A stretch of DNA of 64,000 bases from NCBI GenBank assembly GCA_024707265.1, contig JANQAB010000003.1:434001-498000 (forward strand). Reading direction: 5' to 3'. The DNA is from Sporocytophaga sp. GTDB lineage: Bacteria; Bacteroidota; Bacteroidia; Cytophagales; Cytophagaceae. Below are positions 35,154 through 46,288 of this stretch, in pieces (position 1 is the first letter of the stretch; each line of letters starts with the position of its first letter). The translations under genes were made by a program, and so were the position numbers. Under the pieces are notes generated by a model. That model did no database searches, had not been told where the DNA came from, and worked only from the letters and a program-made list of their open reading frames with translations.

Positions 35154-36199
35154 CAGATCTTCTTTTTTAATATCCTGTTAAAATCTGTAGTTAGAGTAAA
35201 ATGGTTTGTACCTGTTCCGATATAATAAAATGATCTTGTATAGGCAAATTCAAAATATTTTATCCTGACCATACCACCTATTGAAAGTCCGGCTCCTCCG
35301 GATTTACTTTCTTCTTTTAATTCTTTTCTTCGTAAAAAGTTATAACCGGCTCTCAATTGAAAATTTCTTGACATCAAAAATTCTGCCCCCACTGCAAAGT
35401 GAGTGAGTAATTTACTGCCGAAAGAAACTTTCTCTTTAATCTCATTACCATTCAGATCCACTTTGCCTTTTTGATTTGGATTATCATAAACTATATCCCA
35501 TTTGTGAAGGTGGTGAGCTGTCAGTGACATTCTTACCGGCATGTGTTCAGGCTTGAAGCTTGTGCCTAGCTGAACATCTGTAGGCAAATCAACAGTTTCT
35601 CCAGGGACGTATTTTTTCAAAGGAACCCCTACATTTTTAATTACAAGTCCTATTGCCCAATCTCTTTGAGGATGTCGGAATATACCTCCCAAATCAGTAA
35701 GCAAGGCAGCTGAATTATATGTTCCGATTTGGGAAAAAGCCAGATTTAATGAGGCTCCTAATGTAAAATGATTAATTGTATGAGATTTCGCTACAGTAAA
35801 AGCATACTCCTTTGATTTGAAGTCTCCTGTACTATTCCCGGCAAGATCTGCACCACTGAAAGTACCATAATCAAAGTATCTCATACCTACCCCCCAGGTT
35901 CCAGTCTTACCTGCATTAAATGCATAATTCACCATAGTAGCCTTTATATCTGCCAGGTATGGTAAATAATTGATAGAAAGATAGTTCCTGAGTGAGTCAG
36001 AAAGTGTTGCTGGATTTTGAGTCATGAGGTTAATGTCAATTCCGGGTTGGGAGATATTGATACCTCCCAAACCGGAAATTCTTGTATTCACAGGGACATT
36101 AAGAAACTGATATGAAGCTCTTCCACCTAATTGCGCATTGGCAATAGTATAAGAAAATCCAAAAACCAATAAAAAGAGCGATGTAAACCTTATTGTCAT
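35153..36199 (-). CDS. porQ: Type IX secretion system protein PorQ
   Basis: This 348-residue outer membrane beta-barrel protein has a signal peptide ending Ala-Asn-Ala-Gln followed by the typical PorQ opening [12 protein letters not shown]. Further typical blocks are Gly-Leu-Gly-Gly-Ile-Asn-Ile and Gln-Asn-Pro-Ala-Thr-Leu. In P. gingivalis, PorQ belongs with PorU, PorV and PorZ to the attachment complex that processes and anchors T9SS cargo. It is coupled to hslU and follows lon by 40 bases. Confidence 0.88.
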   Translation of the reverse strand: MTIRFTSLFLLVFGFSYTIANAQLGGRASYQFLNVPVNTRISGLGGINISQPGIDINLMTQNPATLSDSLRNYLSINYLPYLADIKATMVNYAFNAGKTGTWGVGMRYFDYGTFSGADLAGNSTGDFKSKEYAFTVAKSHTINHFTLGASLNLAFSQIGTYNSAALLTDLGGIFRHPQRDWAIGLVIKNVGVPLKKYVPGETVDLPTDVQLGTSFKPEHMPVRMSLTAHHLHKWDIVYDNPNQKGKVDLNGNEIKEKVSFGSKLLTHFAVGAEFLMSRNFQLRAGYNFLRRKELKEESKSGGAGLSIGGMVRIKYFEFAYTRSFYYIGTGTNHFTLTTDFNRILKKKI

Positions 36200-36239
36200 T
36201 TACTTAAAAAAATTATTTTGTTCATAAACGAACAATAAT

Positions 36240-38750
36240 TTAGTTTATTTCAATTTTTGACATTTTGCCAGCTCCCGGAAGTGGTGGCTCAATTACTGAA
36301 AGATCAATCGGTTTTTTCACTTTGGTTTTAAGCAAAGCGATTTCAATAACCTGATCTACATTATCTACATAATTAATTACCAGATCCTTAATGTACTCGG
36401 GTTTTATTTCCAATATATCTTTTCTGTTCTTTGTCGAAAGCACAATTTCTTTAATTCCGGCCCTTTTGGCTGCCAGAATTTTTTCCTTGATCCCGCCGAC
36501 AGGTAAGACTATTCCTCGAAGTGTTATTTCACCTGTCATGGCTATATTTCTTTTTACCTTTCTCTGGGTAAATATTGAAGCCAGGGATGTAAAGATGGTA
36601 ATTCCGGCTGAAGGACCGTCTTTGGGAACAGCTCCTGCAGGAACGTGAATATGCAGATCGTAATGATCAAAAATTTTATGGTTGATACCGAATTTTTCAG
36701 CATTGGCCTTCAGGTATGACAAAGCAGCAGTTGCGGACTCTTTCATTACATCTCCCAATTGGCCTGACAAAATCACTTTTCCTTTTCCTTTATTCAGGCT
36801 GGATTCGATAAACAGAATCTCTCCACCATGTGAAGTCCAGGCAAGTCCCGTAACAATGCCTGCCAACTCATTATCCTGATATATTTCTCTCTCAAAATCC
36901 TCAGGACCAAGCAATTTAACTATATCCTCCGGCTCCAGCAGCTTGTTATACTTTTCTTCCATTGCAACGCACTTAGCCACACCTCTTACTGCCGAACCTA
37001 TTTTTCTGTTAAGATTTCTGACACCAGATTCTCTGGTATAATCTTCAATAATTTTATTAACCGCTTTTTTACTAAACTGAACATCTTCCTCTTTCAGACC
37101 ATGTTCCTCTTTTTGTTTTGGAATTAAATAATCTTTGGCAATATGGGCTTTTTCCTCAAGCGTATATCCATTGATCTCAATGATTTCCATTCTATCCAGA
37201 AGAGCAGGATGAATGGTATCTAGAGAATTTGCAGTGGCAATAAATAAGATTTTTGAGAGATCATATTCTACTTCCAGATAATTGTCAACAAAAGTAGAAT
37301 TCTGCTCTGGATCAAGTACCTCTAATAGCGCAGAAGAAGGATCTCCTCTGAAATCTGAACCGATTTTATCAATTTCATCAAGAATAAACACAGGGTTAGA
37401 GCTCTGTACTTTTTTGATATTGTAAATAATTCTGCCAGGCATTGCACCGACATAAGTTTTTCTATGACCACGAATTTCTGCCTCATCTTTAACCCCACCT
37501 AATGACATTCTGACATACTTTCGATTCAAAGCTTTGGCAATAGACTTTCCTAAGGAAGTTTTTCCAACACCCGGAGGGCCATATAAGCAAAGGATTGGCG
37601 CTTTCATGTTATTCTTCAACTTCAGAACCGCTAGATATTCAATAATCCTTTCCTTTACTTTTTCGAGTCCGAAATGATCCTCATCAAGGATTTTCTTGGC
37701 TCTTTTAAGATTAAAATTATCTTTGCTGTATTCACTCCAAGGTAGTTCCGCAAGAAATTCCACGTAGTTCATGGAAAGGGGATACTCGGACGCCATTGGA
37801 TTCATGCGTTCGATCTTCTCAAGTTCTTTGTGGAAATGCTTAGCCACAGCCTCAGGCCATTGCTTGTTTTCTACCTTCTTTTTCAGGTTTTCAATATCCT
37901 GGTCAGAGGATTCGTATCCAAGTTCATCCTGTAATACCTTAATTTGCTGACGCAGATAATAATCTCTTTGCTGCTGATCAATATCAGAATGAACTTTGCT
38001 TTGGATTTCCTGCTTCAGTTCAAGCATCTGTATTTCCTTCATCATGTACTCCAGCAAGAGTGTTGCTCTTTTCAGACCGTCATTGATTTCCAGCAGATTT
38101 TGCTTCTCTTTTACCTCAGTATTGATATTAGAAGAAAGAAAATGAGTAAGGAAAGAAGGACTTTCAATATTGTTCAGGGCTATCTGTGCATCCTGCGGTA
38201 TTTCAGGATTAAGCTTTAAAATTTTGTTTGCGGAATCCTTTAATGATTGAAGCAGCGCTTTTACTTCCTTCTTTTTGATATCAGGGAAGTTCTCTTCAAG
38301 AATTTTTACTTTGGCAATTATAAAAGGGTTTTCCTGAAATACATCCTCTATCTGAAACCTTTTCATTCCTTGTATGATAATAGTAGTATTACCATCTGGC
38401 ATTACCAGCATTTTCAGGATTTTCGCAACAGTTCCGACTCTATAAAGATCTTGTATCTGAGGCTCTTCAGTAGTAGCATTTTCCTGAGCCACAACGCCAA
38501 TGATTCTATTACCTTTGTAGGCTTTTTTTACAAGTCTTATTGATTTTTGTCTTCCAACCGTAATCGGGATTACAACACCAGGAAACAATACGGTATTTCT
38601 GACAGGTAGTATGGGTAATTCATCGGGTGTCCCTTCTTTATTAAGTTCCTCTTCTTCCTCGGGAGATAAAAGGGGGATCATTTCCCCGGTATCACCTTCT
38701 AAAAACTTAGGTAAAAAAATTGAAATTCTCTCCTTCTTTTTATTATTCAT
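36240..38750 (-). CDS. lon: ATP-dependent serine protease Lon
   Basis: This 836-residue protein has the full LonA layout: an N-terminal substrate-binding domain (about 40-240), a helical region, AAA+ domain with Walker A Gly-Pro-Pro-Gly-Val-Gly-Lys-Thr and Walker B Phe-Ile-Leu-Asp-Glu-Ile-Asp-Lys, and the protease domain. The catalytic Ser lies in Lys-Asp-Gly-Pro-Ser-Ala-Gly and the Lys in Gly-Gly-Ile-Lys-Glu-Lys. It degrades damaged and regulatory proteins. It is the first gene of a leftward lon-porQ-hslU unit. Confidence 0.96.
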   Translation of the reverse strand: MNNKKKERISIFLPKFLEGDTGEMIPLLSPEEEEELNKEGTPDELPILPVRNTVLFPGVVIPITVGRQKSIRLVKKAYKGNRIIGVVAQENATTEEPQIQDLYRVGTVAKILKMLVMPDGNTTIIIQGMKRFQIEDVFQENPFIIAKVKILEENFPDIKKKEVKALLQSLKDSANKILKLNPEIPQDAQIALNNIESPSFLTHFLSSNINTEVKEKQNLLEINDGLKRATLLLEYMMKEIQMLELKQEIQSKVHSDIDQQQRDYYLRQQIKVLQDELGYESSDQDIENLKKKVENKQWPEAVAKHFHKELEKIERMNPMASEYPLSMNYVEFLAELPWSEYSKDNFNLKRAKKILDEDHFGLEKVKERIIEYLAVLKLKNNMKAPILCLYGPPGVGKTSLGKSIAKALNRKYVRMSLGGVKDEAEIRGHRKTYVGAMPGRIIYNIKKVQSSNPVFILDEIDKIGSDFRGDPSSALLEVLDPEQNSTFVDNYLEVEYDLSKILFIATANSLDTIHPALLDRMEIIEINGYTLEEKAHIAKDYLIPKQKEEHGLKEEDVQFSKKAVNKIIEDYTRESGVRNLNRKIGSAVRGVAKCVAMEEKYNKLLEPEDIVKLLGPEDFEREIYQDNELAGIVTGLAWTSHGGEILFIESSLNKGKGKVILSGQLGDVMKESATAALSYLKANAEKFGINHKIFDHYDLHIHVPAGAVPKDGPSAGITIFTSLASIFTQRKVKRNIAMTGEITLRGIVLPVGGIKEKILAAKRAGIKEIVLSTKNRKDILEIKPEYIKDLVINYVDNVDQVIEIALLKTKVKKPIDLSVIEPPLPGAGKMSKIEIN

Positions 38751-38871
38751 TTTCTATCCCTTCCCTTTTTACGATTTTGTTGCCAAGATGGCACAAGTTA
38801 TTAGTTTTTCGCAAAATAATATGCAGAATTAAATGATTACAACCCTCGTGCCAATTATTTCGTTTTCAAAC

Positions 38872-38902
38872 TTGATTTTTATATCATATATCATGTACTT
38901 TG
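38872..38902 (+). promoter_or_regulatory. Candidate promoter of the PorE-like gene
   Basis: TTG at 38872-38874 and TACTTTG at 38896-38902 are 21 bases apart and near the Bacteroidota TTTG / TAnnTTTG pattern, with one base missing in the second box. They lie 40 bases before the ATG at 38943. Confidence 0.3.
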
Positions 38903-38942
38903 TCGTTAGTGTCTGAGGCAGAATTTATTTTGAAGCGCTTTA

Positions 38943-40983
38943 ATGAGGTCTCTTAGTTTATCAATCATATTCATAACCCAGTTTATTTTTTTTAGTTTTC
39001 AAACTGCTACAGCACAGAAAAATAAAAAAAATTATACTACAAGAGATATTTCCTTGGGAAATCCTGATTCTTTGAAAACCATTGATGAAAATTTTTCCAT
39101 TGAATTTAAAAATCTCAACAAAATCCCCTTCTATCAGGATCCAAAGCAACTGGCTTTGATCCGAAAACTAGAGGACCAGAAAAACTATGCGGAATTACTT
39201 CCTGTCCTTGAAAATTATGTAAGCAATTTCGGAATAAATAACTTTTCCCAAAACCCTGTATTACTGTGGAAACTGGCTCAGTTATATGAAAATTTCGGCA
39301 GTGTAAATAAAGCTAAATCCCTTTATCGTATTATCCTCAAACACCATAGAGGTAAAGAACTCAGAAAAAATCTTACTGCATTATGACACATTAAATACTG
39401 ACAAAAAAGAATATTATGTTCCGCTTCAGTACTATTATGATCTTGTTGAATACAGAAAAGCCATTGATACACTGAGACCTCCCAAAAGTGTGTTTCTTAA
39501 CATGGGAGAGCTTGTAAATGATAATAAATTTCCTGATTACGGCCCAAGCTACCATGCAGAACAGGATTTACTTGTATTTACCAAAAGAAAAAAAAGAGCT
39601 GAGCGCTACGAAATTATCTTTCAGAGAAAATGAAGAATTGTATGTAAGTAAAAATTATGACGGGTTCTGGGATGAATCTTATCCTTTTTCCAATGTCATA
39701 AATTCTCATTGCAACGAAGGATCTGCTTACCTCAGCAGAGATGGCAAAACATTGTTCTTCAGCAGATGCATTGTAGAAGAATATAAATACGACTGCAGAG
39801 ACTGTATGGGAAGCTGTGATATCTATGTGAGTTACTTTAAGGATTCCACATGGACAGTGCCGGAAAACCTAGGACCTCAAGTGAACAGTGTTTCATGGGA
39901 CTCACACCCTACCCTTTCGCATACTGAAGATACGCTTTACTTTGCATCTGACCGCATTGGCGGATTCGGACTCTCAGACATTTACTTCACTTATAAAACT
40001 CCAAAAGGCTGGGCGCCTGCACAGAATATGGGGCCGATATTCAATACCAGAGGTAATGAAGTAAGCCCTTTTACCATGCAGCTCATGATGTATTTTACTT
40101 TAGTTCAAATGGTCAGTTGCTGAACTTCGGAGACCTTGATTCTACAGATTACAGCTTCCGTACAATGGACATTTATAAGTCCATAAAGAAAAACGGAAGG
40201 TGGAGTGAACCTAAAAACATAGGTCCTCTGGTAAACGGTCAAGGAGAAGAATACTATTTTACAATTGACCCAAAGTCCAAAGACTTGTTTTATGCTAAGA
40301 CAGAAGTAATAGACCCAAAGAATCTAGATCTTTATAGCTTCCCGCTTCCAATGGAAGCACAGCCAACTGCCAATATAAAATTTTCAGGATCTCTTATAGA
40401 TACGACTACGGGCAACCCCTATAAAGGTATTGTTTCTATTATCGATTTGACTAATGGAATTGAAGTAGCACCAAAGTTTATGAGGCCCGATGGATCATTT
40501 GAATTTGATCTGATCGACAACAATGATTACTTGCTGGTTATTCAGGGAGAAGATTTCTTCAGAGTGGAGCAAAAATTTCACCTGGATGGTGATACTACTC
40601 TAAACCTTCATACTCCTGGACTGAAATATAACAAATGGAAGTTTGCCTCCATTGAGTTTGAAGGAGGAAGTTCCAAAATACTCACAGAGATGGAGCCTGA
40701 CCTTGATAAGGTTGTAAATTTCCTTCTGGACAACCCAACTCTTAAGCTAAGAATTTCCGGTCACACTGACTCTGATGGAAACTCTGACCTTAATTTAAAA
40801 TTATCTCAGAAAAGGGCACAGTCGATTAAAGAGTATATCATTGCAAAGGGACAAATAGAGCCAGACCGAATTGAAGCGCTTGGATTTGGTAGTCAGAAGC
40901 CAATAATAGAGGAAAAGACGGAAGAAGATAAACGAATCAACAGAAGAGTTGAGTTTGAAATTATCAGACCTGAAAAGAAATAA
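38943..40983 (+). CDS. PorE-like TPR-PD40-CRD-OmpA envelope protein, broken by three single-base indels
   Basis: Three frames join into one protein of 679 residues with a signal peptide ending Thr-Ala-Gln. The breaks are the A6 run at 39365-39370 (one extra A), the A8 run at 39588-39595 (one extra A) and the CCC-TTTT stretch at 40066-40072 (one base missing). Domains in order: TPR-like helices, PD40 beta-propeller blades (Ser-Arg-Asp-Gly-Lys-Thr-Leu-Phe-Phe-Ser, Phe-Ala-Ser-Asp-Arg-Ile-Gly-Gly), a carboxypeptidase regulatory-like domain and an OmpA C-terminal domain with Gly-His-Thr-Asp and Leu-Ser-Gln-Lys-Arg-Ala. This order is that of PorE, a T9SS component that links the machine to peptidoglycan. 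porQ lies on the other side of lon. Confidence 0.75.
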
Positions 40984-41000
40984 AATCTCCTGATAACGAT

Positions 41001-41309
41001 ATGTCTTCATCTCTGGACGATATGCCCCCATATGAATTCTTTCAGCAAGAACTGGAGGACGCAATACAAAAATTCCTGGACTCTAAGGCCGATACGGATG
41101 ATATTCCAAAATCTACTGAAGTTTTAAGATTAAATCTTTTTGTTGAATTTATTTCCTTTCATAAAAATCTCGAAAGGAAAGATCAGCTTCTTCGCATAGA
41201 TGAATTATTGGCAGATTTCACCTCTCACCTAGCTACTAATTCTATAGAACTTCAGCCAGCAGCCAAAACATTGATATTAGAGTTCGTTACTTATTTTCTT
41301 AATTCATAA
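41001..41309 (+). CDS. Small helical protein of unknown function
   Basis: This 102-residue soluble protein starts 17 bases after the PorE-like gene and is probably in its operon. It is acidic at the N terminus and mostly helical, with a hydrophobic C-terminal end (Phe-Val-Thr-Tyr-Phe-Leu). No signal peptide or known domain was found. Codon use is like the neighbours, so I take it as real. Confidence 0.5.
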   Translation: MSSSLDDMPPYEFFQQELEDAIQKFLDSKADTDDIPKSTEVLRLNLFVEFISFHKNLERKDQLLRIDELLADFTSHLATNSIELQPAAKTLILEFVTYFLNS

Positions 41310-41365
41310 AAAGAAATAAGAGTCTATATTATTGAAATTGCCCCCCCAAAGGCAATTCGTCTCAC

Positions 41366-43749
41366 TTATTTGCAGTAAGCCTGAATAAATGCTTTACTAC
41401 CATCATAATTAAGCTTGAGCGCTTCATGCCAGTCTTCACACCCTCCCTTTTTATCTCCGGACTGATAGCGTAAAACCCCTCTATTATTGTAAGCCAGACC
41501 GAAAGATTTATTTAACTCCAGTGCCTTGTTATAATCTTTCATTGCCCCAGCTTTGTCACTCAGATTGGCTTTGGCCAAACCTCTGTTACAATATGCATCT
41601 GCATAAGAAGAGTCAAGAAGTATAGCTCTATTAAGATCTTCTATAACTCCCTTAAAATCATTTGATGCAAATCTCAGGATGGCACGATTGCCATACACCA
41701 GGGGATTATCAGGAATAAAATTAATTGCTTTAGCATAATCGCTTAACGCACCTTTAACGCTTCCTGTGTTGGCCTTTAATATTCCTCTGTTCAGAAATGC
41801 CTCACCATAAGAAGAATCAAGCTCAATGGCTTTATTGTAATCATTTAGGGCCAGATCTAAAGATTGAATGTGATAATAGGTAATACCTCTGTTAAGGTAG
41901 ATTTCCTTATCAGAAGGGTTAATAGTAATTGCTTTATTAAAATCTTCCAAAGCACCTTTAAAATCATTAACCCTGCATTTTGCAATTCCGCTGTTCAGGT
42001 ATGAAGCCGTTACATTTGGGTTTATAGAAATAGCCTTTTGATTATCTTCCATGGCCCCTTTTATATCATTTAATGCATACTTAACAAGGCTTCTATTGCT
42101 GTATGCATCTGCATTAACTGGATCAAGAAGGATAGCCTTATCAAAATCGTTTAATGCATCCTTCAGTTTGCCAAGACTTTTAAGAACAAGTCCCCTGTTA
42201 TTGTAAACAGATAAATACTTTGGTTCAAGCTTAAGTACCTGATCATAGTCTTTCAAAGCTATATTTGCTTCGTTGAGCTTGGCATAAGCATTTCCTCTGT
42301 TATAAAGAGCATTAACATAAGTCGGCTGAATTTTCAGAGCATTATTATAGGCTACAATCGCTTCCTTATTTCTGTCAAGATTTGCAAGCGCTACACCCAG
42401 GTTATTATAAGCTTCCTTATGTTCAGAGTTTAGCTCCAGTGCTTTATTAAAATCTTTAATTGCCTGTTTGTATTCACCCCTTTTATTAAACTCCACTCCT
42501 CTGTTGTTATAAGCAACATCAGAAGGGATATGGTCTATTGCGTAGTTCCACAATGAAAAGCTATCTTTCCACACTTGTACATGTTTATAATTATAAACTC
42601 CAAGAGCGAGAATATAAAAGAAAAGTATCCCCCTGTAAGCAGGTATCCCTTCTTAAAACTCATAATCCTTTCAACTGCAAATACCAGCAAAAGGAAAAAA
42701 CCAATGGAAGGAAGATATGCATACCGGTCAGCCATAAGAGCCTTACCAACAGGAAGGATTTGAAGTACCAGACCTATATTGAGTAAAAAGAAAATGACTG
42801 AGAATAATATTATTTTATTCGTCCTGAAGAAAATAACAAGCCATGTAAAAAGGCCTATGACAGCAAGAAAAGCGAAATAATAGTAATAGGGAATCTCTGC
42901 TTTAGGATATGGATAAAAAGCAACCAGGTCAAATGGCCACAGTAGCTTTAAAATATATTGTGAAGCTCCATATCCTGCAAATACCAGTCGCTTAAATAAG
43001 TTGTAATCAGGGATCCCTTCTGTATCAGGCCCCAAACTTTGAGCATAAACAGCCACCATTCCGAAAAACAAAGCCAGCAGAAAAAATGGAATTTTCTCTA
43101 AAACAACTTTTGTGGATTTTATATTCCTCCCATAATAATAATCTACCAAAACCAGAGTTGGTGCAAGTGAAACTGCCATTCCCTTTGACAACAGGCTGAA
43201 AATAAAGAAGACCAGAGCAAGTCCGTAAAAAACATAATTCTTTTCTTTAGCGAATCCTGCATAAAACCATAGAGAAATAAGGAAGAAGAAAGTGAACAAC
43301 ACATCCTTTCTTTCGGCAATCCACGCCACAGATTCTGCATGTATCGGATGAACTCCAAATAATAAAGCAGTAAAAAATGCAGTATAACTATTCCCTATTA
43401 ACCTGTAGATCAACAGAAATACCAAGCATGAATTTAAAATATGCAGAATTAGATTTGTTCTGTGATAGGGTAATGGATTATATTTATCCGATTGATAATC
43501 TAATGATAGAGAAATCAGCGTAAAGGGATGGTAATTCCCCATGTGATTCTCTGTAAAATAAGGTTTATAATCCCCCTTCTCAATAAGGTTTATAAACGGA
43601 CTTTCAGTAACGTAATTCGGGTCGTCCCAATTTGTAAATTTATTCTTCAGAACAGGAGCATAACTCCAATAAGTTAGAATTCCTGTCAGGATAATTAAAA
43701 GGACAAAATTAAAATTCTGTTTTTTGTCTTTTTCAAAAACAATACTCAT
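41366..43749 (-). CDS. TMTC-like membrane protein with many TPR repeats, one frameshift
   Basis: Two frames join into about 794 residues. The break is the C5 run at 42629-42633; one more base gives a continuous last membrane helix followed by Tyr-Lys-His-Val-Gln-Val-Trp-Lys-Asp. The N-terminal half has about ten membrane helices and the loop Trp-Asp-Asp-Pro-Asn-Tyr with His-Pro-Ile-His-Ala-Glu-Ser-Val-Ala-Trp, as in TMTC/O-mannosyltransferase-like (DUF1736-type) proteins. The C-terminal half has about ten TPR repeats (Ala-Tyr-x-Asn-Arg-Gly pattern). Eukaryotic TMTC proteins glycosylate cadherins; the bacterial role is not known. Confidence 0.75.
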
Positions 43750-43814
43750 AAACCAAATTATACCTAAAATAACCTTAGACTCGTAAATTTATTGCTAAAT
43801 AATATTGAATCATA

Positions 43815-44060
43815 ATGGTAAATTTTCCTTTATTCAAGAAGACTGGAAATAACAATACTTATTATAAAATATCTTCATTCGTGTACTTTGAAGAGATTAA
43901 ACGAATAGGTAAAAAGTATCTGTATTACAGCATAGAAGCTACACAACTTCCTGAGAGAAATTATATCAGAGATCTGACGGAAAACGATCAAGGACATTTT
44001 ATTTCCATTACTGAGGAGGAATACGAAGAGGTTAAAAAGAAATGTGAGCTGCACAAATAA
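43815..44060 (+). CDS. Small cytoplasmic protein of unknown function
   Basis: This 81-residue protein has no signal. It reads Tyr-Tyr-Lys-Ile-Ser-Ser-Phe-Val-Tyr-Phe-Glu-Glu-Ile, then a strongly charged C-terminal helix (Ile-Thr-Glu-Glu-Glu-Tyr-Glu-Glu-Val-Lys-Lys-Lys). It is divergent from the TPR gene and ends right before a strong terminator. No family is recognised. Confidence 0.5.
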   Translation: MVNFPLFKKTGNNNTYYKISSFVYFEEIKRIGKKYLYYSIEATQLPERNYIRDLTENDQGHFISITEEEYEEVKKKCELHK

Positions 44061-44092
44061 AAAAACCTGTATCTTTTAATACAGGTTTTTTT
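44061..44092. terminator. Hairpin terminator
   Basis: AAAAACCTGTAT (44061-44072) pairs with ATACAGGTTTTT (44079-44090). It follows the stop codon at 44060 directly and also lies 23 bases beyond the converging DUF4142 gene. Confidence 0.8.
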
Positions 44093-44114
44093 AAGAAAAA
44101 TAAATCTAAAATTA

Positions 44115-44754
44115 TTAATGACTCTTCATCGAACCAGAGTTCATTTTATTTTCATCCATCTTGCTATTATTCATTTTGGAGCTACTTGTCGCATTAAGCT
44201 TTGATTCTAAAGCAGTAGCTTTATCATAATGCATTTGAATGGTTTTAACGTTAGTAGCAGCATAGTTCTTCAGCTCAGTATCTTTAAGCTCTGTAGAAGC
44301 TTTTTCAAAAAGGTCAAGCATCTTTTTATGCCCGTCTACCATGTGTTTGATATAAGCTTTGTCAAACTCTGCACCCGTCTTCTTTTTCAGATCATTTAGC
44401 ATCATGTTATTCTCCTCACCGATAGAGGTAGGCACTGTAATATTTTGTTTGGTAGCAATTTTCTTCAGCTCATTATTCGCTTTGGTATGATCATCTACCA
44501 TCATTTGAGCGAAGTTTTTAACTTCCTTGTCTTTAGCATTTTTAACTGCCAGTTTGCCCATTTCCACTTCGGCCATGCCACCTTTAGCAGCTTTCTCAAC
44601 AAATTCTTTAGCTTCCATTACGGTCACTTCCACTACCTTTTTAGGTTCAATGGCAGCCTGCTTTACTTCGGCTTGTTTTTCATTACTGGAATTACATGCA
44701 GTAGTATATAATAATATACTTAGGCAACCTGCAAGGATCTTTATTTTTTTTCAT
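44115..44754 (-). CDS. DUF4142 lipoprotein with a frame break in its signal peptide
   Basis: The main frame holds a DUF4142 domain (Glu-Ala-Lys-Glu-Phe-Val-Glu-Lys-Ala-Ala, Met-Ala-Glu-Val-Glu-Met-Gly, Phe-Ala-Gln-Met-Met-Val-Asp-Asp-His) and a Met/Ser/Asn-rich C-terminal tail. Upstream it runs into Cys-Leu-Ser-Ile-Leu-Leu-Tyr-Thr-Thr-Ala-Cys, a lipobox, but the ATG at 44754 is reached only if one base of the T8 run at 44744-44751 is removed. This gives 212 residues. DUF4142 is a ferritin-like-fold family of envelope proteins with unknown function, often linked to stress. Confidence 0.75.
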
Positions 44755-44903
44755 GTTTTGTTAGGAGTTTTCTCTTTTCAAACAACTAACCAACCATGAT
44801 CCATGATTGTTTAAGACTTTCAAATAAAAAGTTATCTTATCCCTTATACTGCAATGACACTGCTAATTGCAGCAAATTATATACACCCCATATATATAAA
44901 AAA

Positions 44904-44930
44904 AGAGAGCCTTCTTTTCAAAGGCTCTCT
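44904..44930 (-). terminator. Hairpin terminator downstream of the glycosyltransferase at 44960
   Basis: AGAGAGCCTT (44904-44913) pairs with AAGGCTCTCT (44921-44930) around a 7-base loop, with a T tract on the minus strand. Confidence 0.75.
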
Positions 44931-44959
44931 CACAATTAAACAATTAAAACAAGTACAAT

Positions 44960-46087
44960 TTATTTAGCAACATATATCTCATGTCTGCTGGAGGTAAATC
45001 TGGATCTATCAATCCCTATCTCTTCGCAGATTTTTTCAAGTTCATTTACCCTGTGAAAACAGGTATGTTTTTTATTAATCGCTCTCAAACCTGAAATAGA
45101 AAGCGCTTCATTAATGCTTGTGTTTAACACAGCAGCAAGATGTAACACCATTTGTTTTCCTGTTCTGGCCACCAGATAATCTTTACCCGGAGAAAACAAA
45201 TTTTCGCAATCACTCCATGGAGCACTGATAAGAGGAATACCACAAGCAAGCGCTTCAAAGGGTCTTATCGTAGGTATACCTGGCAATAGCTGTACATAAG
45301 GCCTGCGGGGTATGTGCACTGTAACACGGTATTTGGCAAACACATCCGGGACTTTAAAATTAGGAAGCCATCCTCCATATTCTATGCCTGCATCTTTAAA
45401 AGCCTTGATAACACTCTCCGGAAACCTTACTCCATATACTTTAGCTTTTAGCTTCAGCTCTTTCACAGGGTTAATCAAAAACTCCTGCAGTTCAACACTT
45501 CTTTCTTCATCATAATTTCCGATCCAGACGAGATCTCCTTCGTAGGATTTACTTCTGGGATAAAACATCCGGGTATCAGCTGCTTCGTGCCATGCCCAGG
45601 CTCTTCTGGCCCAGCCCTCTATGAGAAAAATATTCTTTATAACATCACCAAAGGCCAGCACTCCATCTACATTACTGAGATTATATTTTTCTATAGCTTC
45701 CTTGTCAGTTACAACCCTGTGATTGGTAACATGGAATAAAAGTTTGAATCTGTGTTTACTTTTTACATCTCCTATTCTTGCAATCATCTCAGGGTCGTTT
45801 GCCTCATGAGCTATTACGAGGTCAGCATCCTTTAAAATACTATCAAGGTTTAATTTTAAAGGATTATAAAAGTTTGTGCTTAAGTCAGGATAAAAAGAAT
45901 AGAACTCTTTAACTGCTTTCTGCCCATGCTCTAATACAAGGTTCTGGATACAGGTATTTCCATCCTGTTCATATAATTTGACATCATGCCCTCTGGATTT
46001 CAACTCCGAAATTATTCCTCTTAAAAAATGCGCATTCCCGTTATTCCAGTCAGATATGAGAGATTGATAAAACATTACGATTTTCAT
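44960..46087 (-). CDS. CgeB-like glycosyltransferase (family 1 C-terminal domain)
   Basis: From ATG 46087 (the frame is open to 46144 but the extra 19 residues look non-native) the protein has 375 residues. It opens Met-Lys-Ile-Val-Met-Phe-Tyr and has a GT-B fold. The C-terminal half holds Trp-Ile-Gly-Asn-Tyr-Asp-Glu-Glu-Arg, His-Ile-Pro-Arg-Arg-Pro-Tyr and Arg-Pro-Phe-Glu-Ala-Leu-Ala-Cys-Gly-Ile-Pro, the CgeB/Glyco_trans_1_2 pattern. The acceptor is unknown. It stands alone, not in the exopolysaccharide operon. Confidence 0.8.
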   Translation of the reverse strand: MKIVMFYQSLISDWNNGNAHFLRGIISELKSRGHDVKLYEQDGNTCIQNLVLEHGQKAVKEFYSFYPDLSTNFYNPLKLNLDSILKDADLVIAHEANDPEMIARIGDVKSKHRFKLLFHVTNHRVVTDKEAIEKYNLSNVDGVLAFGDVIKNIFLIEGWARRAWAWHEAADTRMFYPRSKSYEGDLVWIGNYDEERSVELQEFLINPVKELKLKAKVYGVRFPESVIKAFKDAGIEYGGWLPNFKVPDVFAKYRVTVHIPRRPYVQLLPGIPTIRPFEALACGIPLISAPWSDCENLFSPGKDYLVARTGKQMVLHLAAVLNTSINEALSISGLRAINKKHTCFHRVNELEKICEEIGIDRSRFTSSRHEIYVAK

Positions 46088-46288
46088 ATAATGATATATG
46101 TTAAAATGTTTATTTAGACCAAAGAGCAGGCGTACTTCACCCACTCAACAACGCACTGTGTGATTTCAGAATGAAACATCAGAGTGTTCCACCTTGCAGA
46201 TTTTTTTAGCTAATATTTATTCAGATAAAGTATGCAGAAGTTTTAACCTTCAAATAGAAAAAATGTTAATTGCATCAATCTAAAAATT

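Noticed and set aside
39365..39595. Programmed ribosomal frameshifting in the A-rich runs
   Set aside because: Breaks occur in unrelated genes, in both directions and without a shared slippery heptamer plus structure; sequence error explains them more simply.
41341..41347. C7 run between the small gene at 41001 and the TPR gene
   Set aside because: It is outside both coding regions and not at a promoter-like site, so I see no support for a phase-variation switch.
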